Source: Deltaproteobacteria bacterium (GTDB taxonomy: Bacteria; Desulfobacterota; Binatia; UBA12015). Taken from it: a DNA stretch of 34,189 nucleotides. This document shows positions 17,549 to 25,955 of this stretch, in pieces (the stretch's first letter is position 1; each line of letters opens with the position of its first letter). Position numbers and translations under genes: made by a program. The notes below the pieces were generated by a model. That model did no database searches. It was not told the origin of the DNA and was given only the letters and a program-made list of their open reading frames with translations. The stretch covers positions 1 to 34,189 of the forward strand of contig VGTG01000051.1 of NCBI GenBank assembly GCA_016874795.1, written 5' to 3'.

Positions 17549-18673
17549 TCAGCGGCGGGCGATCTGCGCGAACGGCACCACCTCGGCGGTCGGCGTCTCG
17601 ACCTCGCCCTCCGCGAGGAAAAAGCGCCAGAAGACGAGCCCGAACGCCTTCCCTTCCGTGTCGATCCAGTTCGGATGACCGGGATCGCGGTGCGCGAGGA
17701 CGATCCGGAAGCTTCCGTCCGGGTCGAGCGTCGTCTGCGCCCGGTTCCGCGAAACGGGACGGTTCGCGTAGTCGAGCGTCTGCGTGAAGCGGTTCCAGAG
17801 CGACACGTTCGCGAAGCGGCACTTCGGCCACCGCCCCTTCATGACGAGCGCGTCGTCCGGCCCGATCACGTACGGAGCCATCGAGTAGGTCGCGTCGAAG
17901 GCCGCGAGGCCGAAGTTGCTCGGCGTGATGGGCTTCGGGAACTGATTCGGAACGATCGAGACGAAGGCAGGCTGCTCGGCCTTCGCCATCGGCGGCTGCT
18001 CGAGCGTGCGGCTCTGGACGAACCGCGCCACGCGGCGGATGGCGCGCGCGATCGAAGCATCGCTCGGTGCCGGCGGAGGCGGCGTCTTCGGCTCGACGAC
18101 CTCGATCTCCATGGCCGCGTGCCGCTTCGGATCGGCTGCCGCGGAGACCTCGTTCTCGTAGTAATGCCGCGTCGTGATGCGCGTCGCGGCCGGCTCGAGA
18201 CCGAGCCAGTTCCGCGGCTGCTCGGGCCCGCCGAGGCGGATCTCGAAGCGGCCGTCGCGATCGACGTCGAAGCGCGTGTCGTTGATCACGCCGGAGGTGC
18301 GGCTCGCCATGTTGCCGGTGGCCGTGTCGCACTCGACGGTGATCGACACGTACACGGCGCCGTCCATCCGCCCGCGGACGACGTAGGTGTGCTCGGGGCT
18401 GACCTCGGCGTCGTAGTAGATCGCGTCCGCGTTGTCGCCGGTGAACTTGCGCGTCGGCGCGACGATCCGCTGGAAGCGCGGCCGCGTCGGATCGGCCTCG
18501 AAGTACGTCTTGATGCCGCCCTCGATCATGTGCATCAGCGCGCGATGCGCGTCGGCGACGTCGGCTTCGCCGAGCAGGTTCCACTCGGCGCTCGCCCAGC
18601 GGCGATCGACCTCGCCGAGGGTGTCGAGAAGCTCGCGGAACGCCCTCCGGCTCTCGGTCTGGATCTCGCTCAT
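17549..18673 (-). CDS. DUF1214 domain protein
   Basis: The 374-residue product has the DUF1214 signature in its C-terminal third: PDGSFRIVLAHRDPGHPNWI, then DTEGKAFGLVFWRFFLAEGE. The N-terminal 230 residues are a beta-rich region (YVVRGRMDGAVYVSITVE, RFEIRLGGPEQPRNWLGLEP) like that of DUF1254/DUF1214 proteins, whose activity is unknown. No signal peptide is seen. The ATG overlaps the stop of the upstream molybdopterin-domain gene as ATGA (18670-18673), so translation is probably coupled. It belongs to the sulfotransferase operon next to the TetR gene. DUF1214 proteins often accompany lipid, steroid or xenobiotic metabolism genes, which would suit the FadD19-like operon elsewhere (inference). 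Confidence 0.85.
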   Translation of the reverse strand: MSEIQTESRRAFRELLDTLGEVDRRWASAEWNLLGEADVADAHRALMHMIEGGIKTYFEADPTRPRFQRIVAPTRKFTGDNADAIYYDAEVSPEHTYVVRGRMDGAVYVSITVECDTATGNMASRTSGVINDTRFDVDRDGRFEIRLGGPEQPRNWLGLEPAATRITTRHYYENEVSAAADPKRHAAMEIEVVEPKTPPPPAPSDASIARAIRRVARFVQSRTLEQPPMAKAEQPAFVSIVPNQFPKPITPSNFGLAAFDATYSMAPYVIGPDDALVMKGRWPKCRFANVSLWNRFTQTLDYANRPVSRNRAQTTLDPDGSFRIVLAHRDPGHPNWIDTEGKAFGLVFWRFFLAEGEVETPTAEVVPFAQIARR

Positions 18674-19388
18674 GCGGATAACCTCCCCTCGCGCGCCCGG
18701 CGCTGTCCGTCCTCTGGCGCTTCGTAGCGATCCTCGCCCGCCTCCGCTCCCGGCGGCGCCCTGCGCAGCTCGACCAGGATCCCGGAGAGATGAGACATCC
18801 CGGAAAGCGGCTCGATCGTCTCCGGTCCGTCACCCGCGAGGAGATTCGAATTGACCCCCGGATGCCGGCGCGCGTGCGGCAGGCCGTCCGCCTTCGCATG
18901 GCCCCAGCACTGCGGGATCGCGATCGTGCGCGGCATCATCTCGTCCGTCACGCGCGCGGGAATGCGGATACGCCCGTAGGCGGACTCCACCTCGACGAGG
19001 TCCTCGTCCGCGACGCCGACCCGCGCCGCGTCGTCCGGGCTCAGGTAGACGTAGTTCGTCCTCTCCCGGACCAGCTCCTCGCAGTTCGCCGAAGAGGTGT
19101 TCATGCGCCGGATCTCGCGCTTCCCGATCAGCTTCACCCGGTCCGCGTTGGCGATCTCGTCCTCATGGAGAGCTCCCGCCGTCGACTCGAAGCGCGCGAC
19201 GATCGGCGGGGGAGCGAGCGCGACCTTGCCGTCGCGCGTGAGAACGCGGTCGGTCCCGAGGAAATCGCCGCCGTGGTGCGGGCAAGAGGATCCCGTGCGG
19301 GTGCTCGCGCGCCATCTTCTTCCGGCCCGGCAGGCCGCCCTTCCGCAGCATCCCGTCGAGCAGGAGACGTGTAGTGCGTGCTCGCCAT
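18670..19388 (-). pseudogene. Molybdopterin oxidoreductase C-terminal fragment with two frameshifts
   Basis: The longest frame (19137-18670) is the molydopterin dinucleotide-binding domain of the DMSO-reductase family: KLIGKREIRRMNTSSANCEE, TNYVYLSPDDAARVGVADED, LVEVESAYGRIRIPARVTDE and MPRTIAIPQCWGHA. Upstream, the sense lies in two other frames: MASTHYTS from ATG 19388, then LLDGMLRKGGLPGRKKMARE, then PHHGGDFLGTDRVLTRDG. One extra C at about 19372 and one at CCCGCA (about 19284) explain the breaks. Even when repaired it has about 238 residues, against 650-750 for the family. The catalytic N-terminal two-thirds and Fe-S site are absent. The ATG lies one base after the sulfotransferase stop. 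It is either a decayed gene or a domain retained for another use. Confidence 0.6.
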
Positions 19389-19389
19389 C

Positions 19390-20667
19390 TCAATCCTCGA
19401 GAGCGACGCCGAAGTGCGCGATGTACGGCGCGAGGTCGGCCCGCAGCGACTCCGCCGTGAAGCCCCAGTCCTCCGGTGCGTAGCGATGGACACCGAACTT
19501 CCCCTTCGGCTTGTCCCGCAGATACGCGCGGATGCGCTCCGCGTGCTCCCGTCCGAGCTCCCTTCCCATCGCGGCGTAGGCGCGGGAAACCGCCTCGACG
19601 GGATCGCGCATCAGCCGGTCGAAGTGCACGTCGACGAACCGGTCCGTGAACGGCCCGCTCGTCCGCAGCTCCACCGTGTGGTTCAGCGCCCAGGAGAACG
19701 CCATCTCGATCGCCCCCGCGAGCGGCGCCACGTCGACGTGATCGGTCCGCAGCCACTGCACCATCGCGGTCGTGCTGACGGTCGAGGGCATCGCCTTCGC
19801 GGGATCGCGATGCGTCTGCACGATCCACGCGTCCGGATAGGTCGCGAACAGCGACTCGAGCGTCATCAGATGTCCCGGCGTCTTCAAGAGCCAGCTCCGC
19901 GGCTCCTCGTCGTGCTGCATCACCTGCAGCAGGCGCCGGTGGAAGTCGTACATCACCTCGATGTCGGGCGACCAGCCCGCGAGCTGCGCGACCATCAGCC
20001 AGTGCGAGCCCGCAAACGAGGGGATCGTCAAGGTGACGCACTCGACCGGCAGATCGGAGCGAAGCTCGTGGATCGCGGCGAACTCGGGCTGAACGTCGGC
20101 CCAGAGCTCCTGCTCGCACTCGCTCCAGGCATGTCGCTCGCCACGATCGCCGGGCGCCCTTCGCGGGAGCGGATGGATCCCTTCGCACGCGAGCGGAGCG
20201 CGCAGCTCCGGGTCGAGCGCCAGGAGCTCGAAGAGGATCGTCGTTCCCGAGCGCGCCGGACCGGTGATGACGACGGGCGCCGCGACCCGCTCTTCCGCGA
20301 TGCGCGGATGCGCCGCGACCTCGCGCGTCAGGAGGAGCCGCGTGCGCAGCCCGCGCAGGAGCTCCTGTCGCGTCATCAGCCGTCCGACCACGTGCATCGG
20401 CGCCGCGTCGAGCGCGGAGACGAGCGCGGTGAAACGCGCGCGCCACTCGGGGTCGCCGAACGAACCGGACGATGCGGAAGACCCGGACGCCACCTCGCCG
20501 TCGAGCGAGTGCTCGGCTTCCGCGACGAGCGCCGGTCCGTCGAGAGGGACGATGCGACGGGCTTCGCCGCCGACCGAGTCGGCCATCGCGTTCACGCGAC
20601 GGACCCAGTCCGGGCGGCGGTAACGCTCCGCCATCGGCCGCAGCGTTGCGGCGGGCTTCTCGTCCAT
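19390..20667 (-). CDS. Sulfotransferase (PAPS-dependent)
   Basis: A 425-residue sulfotransferase that would move sulfate from PAPS to an alcohol or similar acceptor. The 5'-phosphosulfate loop is TGPARSGTTIL (residues 135-145) and the 3'-phosphate motif is THRDPAKAMPS. A likely catalytic or substrate region precedes it (LLKTPGHLMTLESLFATYPD). This type, with ARSGTT, is common in actinobacterial and deltaproteobacterial lipid and secondary metabolism. The start is ATG 20667, 51 bases from the divergent TetR start. It is first in an operon with the molybdopterin fragment, DUF1214 protein and two small membrane proteins, probably under TetR control through the operators at 20673-20703. Confidence 0.88.
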   Translation of the reverse strand: MDEKPAATLRPMAERYRRPDWVRRVNAMADSVGGEARRIVPLDGPALVAEAEHSLDGEVASGSSASSGSFGDPEWRARFTALVSALDAAPMHVVGRLMTRQELLRGLRTRLLLTREVAAHPRIAEERVAAPVVITGPARSGTTILFELLALDPELRAPLACEGIHPLPRRAPGDRGERHAWSECEQELWADVQPEFAAIHELRSDLPVECVTLTIPSFAGSHWLMVAQLAGWSPDIEVMYDFHRRLLQVMQHDEEPRSWLLKTPGHLMTLESLFATYPDAWIVQTHRDPAKAMPSTVSTTAMVQWLRTDHVDVAPLAGAIEMAFSWALNHTVELRTSGPFTDRFVDVHFDRLMRDPVEAVSRAYAAMGRELGREHAERIRAYLRDKPKGKFGVHRYAPEDWGFTAESLRADLAPYIAHFGVALED

Positions 20668-20672
20668 CGCGT

Positions 20673-20703
20673 TGACACTACGTCACTCGCTGACATATCG
20701 TCA
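20673..20703. promoter_or_regulatory. Twin TetR operators in the divergent promoter
   Basis: Two near-identical 13-bp palindromes, TGACACTACGTCA (20673-20685) and TGACATATCGTCA (20691-20703), start 18 bases apart. Both fit TGACA-N3-CGTCA with TGAC/GTCA arms. They fill the 51-bp gap between the sulfotransferase and TetR starts and overlap promoter-like hexamers in both directions: TTGACA at 20672-20677 on the plus strand, and TTGACG at 20705-20700 on the minus strand. The likely ligand is the product of the adjacent tetR gene, giving joint repression of both directions. Confidence 0.7.
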
Positions 20704-20718
20704 ACCGGGGAGTCGAGC

Positions 20719-21468
20719 TTGGCCAGAACGGTGCGCAAGCAGAACGCGGAGCCGATCGAGACGCGGAGCGAGGTCGCTCCCGCGCGGGCTCTCCGGGTGC
20801 TTCCCGCGCGCGACGCGCAGGCGAACGAGCGTCGCCGCCAGCTCGTGCACGTCGCGAGCGATCTGATCGAGGAAGGGGGCGTCGACGCCGTCACGCTCCC
20901 GGCGGTCACGGAGCGCGCGGGCTGCGCCCGGACTCTCGTCTACCGCTACTTCGCCTCGCGCGAGGAGCTCCTCGTCGCGGTCCTGCGCGACTACTTCGAG
21001 CGTCTCGAAGCCCGCATCCCGAAGGCCGAGCTCCGAAGGGCGCTCGCCACGTTCTTCACGCCGAAGGGCCTCTCCGACGTCGAAGCGGCTCGCGGTCTCG
21101 TCGCGGTCTTCTGGGACGTGCAGATCGCCGCCGGGCTCGGCGGCGCCATCCTGCGCGTCACGCCGCTCTCGAATCCGCAGGTCCGGTCGCTGGTCGACGA
21201 CGCGCGCCGGCGCTACGAGCGGCTCATCACGGACCCGATGAGCGCGATCGGGCTCTCCGCAGTGGAACGACAGGTCGCCGTGGACTCGATGATCGCGAGC
21301 ATCGTCGGCCTCGCGCTGCGCTGGCGCGCCGGCGAGATCGACCGCCAGACGGCGATCGACCTGCAGGCGCGCGTCACGATCGGCCTGATGCGCGGCCTGG
21401 TCGACGGCAGGAAGCCGCGCGCCTCGAGAGCCGCTCGGCGGTCGCCGAAGAGCCGGACCAGGGCCTAG
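20719..21468 (+). CDS. TetR-family transcriptional regulator
   Basis: The product has 249 residues. The N-terminal helix-turn-helix is clear: RRQLVHVASDLIEEGGVDAV, TLPAVTERAGCARTLVYRYF, ASREELLVAVLRDYFERLE. The C-terminal ligand domain is helical and mostly unassigned, with a basic tail. I chose TTG 20719, preceded by GGGGAG about six bases upstream; GTG 20731 is an alternative. The first 40 residues before the HTH are longer than usual for the family. It is divergent from the sulfotransferase operon, and two TGAC-N5-GTCA palindromes lie between them, so it probably represses that operon and itself. The effector is unknown. The TAG stop is the first unit of a 12-bp tandem repeat. Confidence 0.87.
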   Translation: MARTVRKQNAEPIETRSEVAPARALRVLPARDAQANERRRQLVHVASDLIEEGGVDAVTLPAVTERAGCARTLVYRYFASREELLVAVLRDYFERLEARIPKAELRRALATFFTPKGLSDVEAARGLVAVFWDVQIAAGLGGAILRVTPLSNPQVRSLVDDARRRYERLITDPMSAIGLSAVERQVAVDSMIASIVGLALRWRAGEIDRQTAIDLQARVTIGLMRGLVDGRKPRASRAARRSPKSRTRA

Positions 21469-21501
21469 GTCCAGGGCTAGGTCCAGGGCTAGGTCCAGGG
21501 C
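21466..21501. repeat. Three tandem copies of a 12-bp unit
   Basis: TAGGTCCAGGGC is repeated exactly three times, followed by CTAG. The first TAG is the stop of the TetR gene, and the CTA just after the repeat (21502-21504) is the stop of the minus-strand TPR remnant. The repeat therefore fills the gap between two convergent ends. Extra units could change length without changing either protein. Confidence 0.85.
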
Positions 21502-21780
21502 CTAGCGTCGCGCGCTGCCGTCGAGCTGCTCGAGCAGCTCTCGCGACTCGACGAGATCGGCCGAATCGTCGGGCTCTCCCTCGAATCCCCCGTACACCCC
21601 GAGAAGAAGCTCTCCGCGCCTTCGCGGTCTTCTTTCGCTCGTGCCAGAAGCGGCTCAAGCTCGTCGCCGCGCGAAGCTCGAGCGTCTTCGCGTTCTGGCG
21701 GCGCGCGATCTCGAGCGCTTCGACGAAGCACGCTTCCGTCCGGACTTCTGTCCACTGCCGGACGAGCTCCGCGAACCCAT
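21502..21780 (-). pseudogene. C-terminal remnant of a TPR / cyclase-type regulator
   Basis: The frame reads RTEACFVEALEIARRQNAKT, then LELRAATSLSRFWHERKKTAKAR. It continues one base over as ELLLGVYGGFEGEPDDSADLV, then ESRELLEQLDGSARR with a TAG at 21504-21502. This is the standard C-terminal TPR ending of large guanylate-cyclase/AAA/TPR regulators (the pattern is ALEIARRQxAKxLELRAATSLARLW...ARxLLxxVYxxFxEG). An extra A in CGGAGAG explains the break. Only about 90 of the usual 1,000 or so residues remain, so it is a gene scar. Confidence 0.6.
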
Positions 21781-21862
21781 GGCAGGCAACGGGCCATGAA
21801 AGGCGAAGGGACGCAAGACGGATCGTGCGGCGTAGCTTCGGCGGACTGCTACGCCTGCTCCG

Positions 21863-22765
21863 GTGACTCGCTCGCGCTACCGACCGGACGCGCCGCCCGA
21901 CTACAGCCATCGCTTCCACGCCGGCAACGTGGGCGACGTCTGGAAGCACTGCGTGCTCGCCGAAGTCCTCCGCGGCGTCGGCGGGTCGTCGCGGCTCACG
22001 TACGTCGAGTCGCACGCGGGCGAAGGCTCCTACCGGCTCGCCTCGACCGGGGAATGGACGGAGGGGATCGGCCGCCTCTGGCGCGTCCGCGACGATCGCG
22101 TCGATCGCGTCGCTGCTTCGAGCGGCGGGACCGATGCGGTCTCGCGCTACGTCGATCTCGTCCGCCGCCTCGGCAGCGGCGACGAGCGGCCGGAGACCTA
22201 CCCGGGCTCGCCCGTCCTCGCGCGCGCTCTCCTCGGATCCGAAGCGCGCCTCGTCCTGCACGAGCAGGAGCCCGACGCCTTCGGTCGGCTCGAGCGCGAG
22301 CTCGCAGGGGATCCATACGCGCAGCTCCACTGCGACGACGGGCTCGCTGCGCTCACGAACGACGTGCACGCCGCCGAAGCCGACGGCAGCAACATCGTCG
22401 CTCTCGTCGATCCGCCCTACGGGCAGAAGAGGGACTGGCGCGACGTCACCGCGGCGCTGACCGAAGCGGCGACGGCTTCGAAGCGAGCGCGCCTCCTCCT
22501 CTGGTATCCCGTCAAGAGCCTGACGCGCCCGAACGCGATGCGTGCGGAGCTCGAGTCCGCGGGCGTCGCCGCGACTCTGCTCGAGCTGATCACGACGCCG
22601 CTCGAGCACCAGCGACAACGCCTGAACGGCAGCGGCGTGATCCTCGTCCGTCCGCCGGCGGGCGCCGTCGAGGCGCTCGCGGCCGCCGCGGCCGTGCTCG
22701 GACCGCGTTGCGCGACGCGGAGCGACACCTGGTGGCTCCGCGTGCTCGCTTGGGCGGGCCGCTGA
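21863..22765 (+). CDS. rlmJ: 23S rRNA (adenine2030-N6)-methyltransferase RlmJ
   Basis: A 300-residue SAM-dependent methyltransferase that modifies A2030 of 23S rRNA. The diagnostic N-terminal motif is YSHRFHAGNVGDVWKHCVL, followed by YVESHAGEGSY for SAM binding. The catalytic NPPY-type motif is VDPPYG (about residue 184), and LLLWYPVKS and GSGVILVRPP follow, as in E. coli RlmJ. The protein starts at GTG 21863; the next downstream ATG is far inside. Its stop is four bases from the stop of the convergent small helical protein. Confidence 0.9.
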   Translation: MTRSRYRPDAPPDYSHRFHAGNVGDVWKHCVLAEVLRGVGGSSRLTYVESHAGEGSYRLASTGEWTEGIGRLWRVRDDRVDRVAASSGGTDAVSRYVDLVRRLGSGDERPETYPGSPVLARALLGSEARLVLHEQEPDAFGRLERELAGDPYAQLHCDDGLAALTNDVHAAEADGSNIVALVDPPYGQKRDWRDVTAALTEAATASKRARLLLWYPVKSLTRPNAMRAELESAGVAATLLELITTPLEHQRQRLNGSGVILVRPPAGAVEALAAAAAVLGPRCATRSDTWWLRVLAWAGR

Positions 22766-22769
22766 AGAG

Positions 22770-23231
22770 CTACTTCTTCGGTGCGCCGCGCGGGGTCATG
22801 TCGAGATCCGGCGGCGGCTCGGAGGGAAGCTTCCAGCGGATGTACGGCTTCTCCTTCAGCTCGTGGTACGCGTTGGCCATGTCGATGGCCTCGTGGAAGA
22901 GCTTCTCGAACGTGGCGAAGTCCTCGGCCTTGATCGGCGCCTCGAGCTTTCTCCAGTTCTCTTCGATGTACTGGTTCAGCGCGTCCTGGTGCTTCGGCCG
23001 CATGAACGCGCCGAGCTCCATCAGACCCGTGATCTCCTTCCACTGGAACTTCGCCATCGGCCAGTTCTGTGCCTTGGCGGCGTAGTAGAGCTTCCAGGTG
23101 CGCGCTCCGATCTCGGGCATGATCCGCGCGAGACCCGGCTGGATCGTCGCCATGTCCTCGATCGTCATCGAGTTCTTGCCGCTCCAGAACGAGAGCGCCT
23201 TGATCTTTGCTTCGAGTTCTTCGTCCGTCAT
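22770..23231 (-). CDS. Small all-helical protein of unknown function
   Basis: The product has 153 residues and no signal peptide or membrane segment. It reads as about four helices rich in Trp, Lys and Glu (KIKALSFWSGKNSMTIEDM, KLYYAAKAQNWPMAKFQWKE, ENWRKLEAPIKAEDFATFEK, LFHEAIDMANAYHELKEKP) and ends with a Pro-rich tail. The WxxAxxxNWxxAxxQxxE spacing looks like a four-helix bundle that might bind haem, metal or another protein; this is inference. I chose ATG 23231 because GGGAGG lies seven bases upstream. It diverges from the TonB-dependent receptor gene with only about 50 bases between, suggesting a shared regulatory region. Family not recognised. Confidence 0.75.
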   Translation of the reverse strand: MTDEELEAKIKALSFWSGKNSMTIEDMATIQPGLARIMPEIGARTWKLYYAAKAQNWPMAKFQWKEITGLMELGAFMRPKHQDALNQYIEENWRKLEAPIKAEDFATFEKLFHEAIDMANAYHELKEKPYIRWKLPSEPPPDLDMTPRGAPKK

Positions 23232-23283
23232 CGAGATCCCTCCCGGTTGCAGAGTCGGCCACCCCGCGCACGGCGGGACGGGT

Positions 23284-25362
23284 CTGCTTATCGAACCCCC
23301 GCGACGGCTGCCACGCCGCGCCGCGGTGCTCGGGCTGGTGCTTTGCGCGCTCCTCGCGCCCTGCGCACCTCGCAGCGCCGCCGAGGAACCCAAGCCGACG
23401 CACGCCGAGACGATGGTCGTCACGGGCAGCCGAAGTCCGCAGCCGCTCGCGCGCGTGCCCGCTTCGATCAGCGTCGTCCTGGACGAAGCGATTCGAAGGG
23501 CGCGCCCCACGATCGGGCTCGACGAGTCCTTGAACCGCGTCCCCGGCGTCTTCGTGCAGAACAGCGGCAACTTCGCCCAGGACTTCCGGCTGCAGATCCG
23601 CGGCTTCGGAACACGCGCCGCGTTCGGCATCCGCGAGGTCACGCTGATGGTCGACGGCCTCCCGGAAACGCTTCCGGACGGACAGACGCAGGTCGACACG
23701 CTCGAGCTCGCCTCGATCCAGAGCATCGAGGTGCTGCGCGGTCCAGGCGCGGCGCTGTACGGAAACGCGGCCGGCGGCGTGATCCAGATCTCGACGGTCG
23801 ATCCGCCCGAGACGCCGGGCGTCGATCTGCGCGTCCTGGGCGGGTCGTTCGGGCTCGCAAAGGTCGTCGCGAGCGCCGGCGCGCAGGGCGACACCCTCGG
23901 CGGGATCGTCACGGGATCGTACTTCCAGGTCGACGGGTACCGCGATCACAGCGCGGCGCGCGCCGAGACGCTCGTCGGACGGCTCGTCTGGGACGTCGTC
24001 GATGGAACGGAGATCCAGCTCCTCGTCGACGCGGTCGACGCTCCTCTCGCCGACGACCCGGGCGGCCTCACGAGCGAGGACGCCAACGCGAATCCGCGTG
24101 CAGCACGCGAGCTGAACGTCCTGCTCGACGCCGGCGAGTCCCTCCGTCAAGCACGCGTCGGCGCGACGAGCGAGACCATCTTCGACGAAGGAGTGCTGAA
24201 CGCGTACGCGTTCCTCCTCTATCGCGACTTCCAGACGCTGCTTCCGACGCCTCCCGAGCTCGGAGACGGCTTCGTCGAGTTCGACCGGCTCGGCCCCGGC
24301 GCGGGCGTCCGCTGGACGTGGGAGGAGCCGATCCTCGGCTGGCCGCAAGCGCTGACGATCGGCACGGATCTCCAGCACCAGCGCGACGACCGGCAGCGCT
24401 ACGCGAACGTCCTCGGCACCAAGGGCGCTCTCGGCCTCGACCAGATCGAGAAGGTGACGGGCGGCGGCGTGTACGCGCGCGAGGTCGTGTCCCTCGGGTC
24501 CTCGGTCGAGGTCAGCGGCGCTCTCCGGTACGACGCGGTCCACTACGCGGTCGACGTCGAGTTCCCCGAGGACAGCGGCGACTCCGGCACGCGCTTGATG
24601 GACGCATGGAGCCCCGGCGGCGGCATCGCGTACATGCCCGTGGACGGTCTGACCTTCTTCGGCAACGTCGCGACGGCGTTCCAGGTCCCGACGACGACGG
24701 AGCTCGTGAACCCGGTCGGCCCCGGCTTCAATCCCGACATCGAGCCGCAGACCGCGCGCAGCTACGAGATCGGGATCCGCGCGAGCGTCTCCCTCCTCGA
24801 CATCGGCCTCTCGCTCTACCGGATCGACCTGAAGGACGAGCTCGTCCCGTTCGAGATCCCGGGCGGACGCGTCGCGTTCCGCAACGCCGGGGAGTCGCGC
24901 CGTTACGGCGTCGAGCTCGAGTGGGAGAGCGAGCTGCCGTGGAGCTTGACGTGGAGCGGCGCCGTCACCGCGCTCGACGCGCACTACCTGCAGTACACGA
25001 CGGACGTCGGCAACTTCGACGGGAACCGCGAGCCGGGAATCCCGCCTTACCTCGTCTACCAGGAGATCCTCTGGGGCGACGCGACGGGCTTTCACGCCGC
25101 GATCGAGTCGTACCTCGTCGGCGGCTACTTCGTCGACGACGCGAACTCGGCGAGCACGCCCGGATACGGTCTGCTGAACCTGCGCTTCGGATGGGTCGGC
25201 GAGGTCGGAGGCTGGCTGGTCGCGCCGTTCGTCGGCCTGATGAACCTGACGGACGCGCGGTACGACGGTACCGTCCGCTTGAACGCGATCGGCGGGCGCT
25301 ACTACGAGCCGGCCCCCGGCTTCAACGTGTTCGGCGGGATCGAGCTGCACCCGCCGAGCTGA
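23284..25362 (+). CDS. TonB-dependent outer-membrane receptor, FecA-like
   Basis: The product has about 690 residues. A signal sequence (RRLPRRAAVLGLVLCALLAPC) is followed by a TonB-box-like ETMVVTGSRSPQ, then a plug domain with RLQIRGFGTRAAFGIREVT, MVDGLPETLPDGQTQVDTLE and the conserved SIEVLRGPGAALYGNAAGGV. The beta-barrel runs to NVFGGIELHPPS. The plug wording is closest to iron-citrate and related siderophore receptors, but no Fur box or ABC transporter lies nearby, so the cargo is unknown. No ATG, GTG or TTG lies just before the signal sequence; I used CTG 23284. GTG 23326 would shorten the signal. The start is uncertain. Confidence 0.85.
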   Translation: MLIEPPRRLPRRAAVLGLVLCALLAPCAPRSAAEEPKPTHAETMVVTGSRSPQPLARVPASISVVLDEAIRRARPTIGLDESLNRVPGVFVQNSGNFAQDFRLQIRGFGTRAAFGIREVTLMVDGLPETLPDGQTQVDTLELASIQSIEVLRGPGAALYGNAAGGVIQISTVDPPETPGVDLRVLGGSFGLAKVVASAGAQGDTLGGIVTGSYFQVDGYRDHSAARAETLVGRLVWDVVDGTEIQLLVDAVDAPLADDPGGLTSEDANANPRAARELNVLLDAGESLRQARVGATSETIFDEGVLNAYAFLLYRDFQTLLPTPPELGDGFVEFDRLGPGAGVRWTWEEPILGWPQALTIGTDLQHQRDDRQRYANVLGTKGALGLDQIEKVTGGGVYAREVVSLGSSVEVSGALRYDAVHYAVDVEFPEDSGDSGTRLMDAWSPGGGIAYMPVDGLTFFGNVATAFQVPTTTELVNPVGPGFNPDIEPQTARSYEIGIRASVSLLDIGLSLYRIDLKDELVPFEIPGGRVAFRNAGESRRYGVELEWESELPWSLTWSGAVTALDAHYLQYTTDVGNFDGNREPGIPPYLVYQEILWGDATGFHAAIESYLVGGYFVDDANSASTPGYGLLNLRFGWVGEVGGWLVAPFVGLMNLTDARYDGTVRLNAIGGRYYEPAPGFNVFGGIELHPPS

Positions 25363-25374
25363 GGTGCGCAAAGC

Positions 25375-25827
25375 TCAGGCGGCGGGCTCGTCCCCGTCGT
25401 CGCTCGCCTCCGGGAATCGCGCCTCGAGGAGGCCGACCAGGAGACGGCAGACGTCCGTCGTCGTCAGGATGCCGACGAGCTTCCCGTGCCGCTCGATCAG
25501 GACGGACCCGATCTGACGGTCGGCCATCTCGCGCGCGACGACGTCGAGCGGTGTGTCGTCGTCGACGACGAAAGGATCCATCGTGCAGGCGAGCCGCACG
25601 GTGCCCGCGGTCGCCGCGGAGCCCGGATGGAGCACGAGGCGCAGGTCGCGCTCCGTCAGGATGCCGACGAGCGCGTCGTTCTCCGTCACCGGCAGGTGTC
25701 GGACGTCGTGCTCGAGCATCATCGCCCACGCGTCCGCCAGCGTGGCGTCGATGTCGACCGAGTAGGGGAACGTCGTCATCGCCACCTTCACCGTCGGCAT
25801 GTGCCGGAGGGACTCGAAGTGCAGCAT
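25375..25827 (-). CDS. Tandem CBS-domain protein
   Basis: The 150-residue product is made almost entirely of two CBS domains. CBS1 covers about 14-64 (VDIDATLADAWAMMLEHDVR, HLPVTENDALVGILTERDLR) and CBS2 about 75-135 (MDPFVVDDDTPLDVVAREMA, IGSVLIERHGKLVGILTTTD). Stand-alone CBS pairs bind adenosine nucleotides and sense energy state or act as adaptors. An alternative start is the Met at residue 10. It is convergent to the TonB receptor with 12 bases between and divergent from the GGDEF-EAL gene across 128 bases. No partner channel or enzyme is fused. Confidence 0.9.
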   Translation of the reverse strand: MLHFESLRHMPTVKVAMTTFPYSVDIDATLADAWAMMLEHDVRHLPVTENDALVGILTERDLRLVLHPGSAATAGTVRLACTMDPFVVDDDTPLDVVAREMADRQIGSVLIERHGKLVGILTTTDVCRLLVGLLEARFPEASDDGDEPAA

Positions 25828-25955
25828 GGCCCTTCTCTACCACTTCGTGGCCGTCGCGCCGACCCGGCCGCACGACCCTCAAGGGCGAGCGCCGAGCTGC
25901 CGATGAGCTTCCAGGCGCGGGGTCGGGGTGTCCCCGCCAGCGGAAGGGCGAGAGC

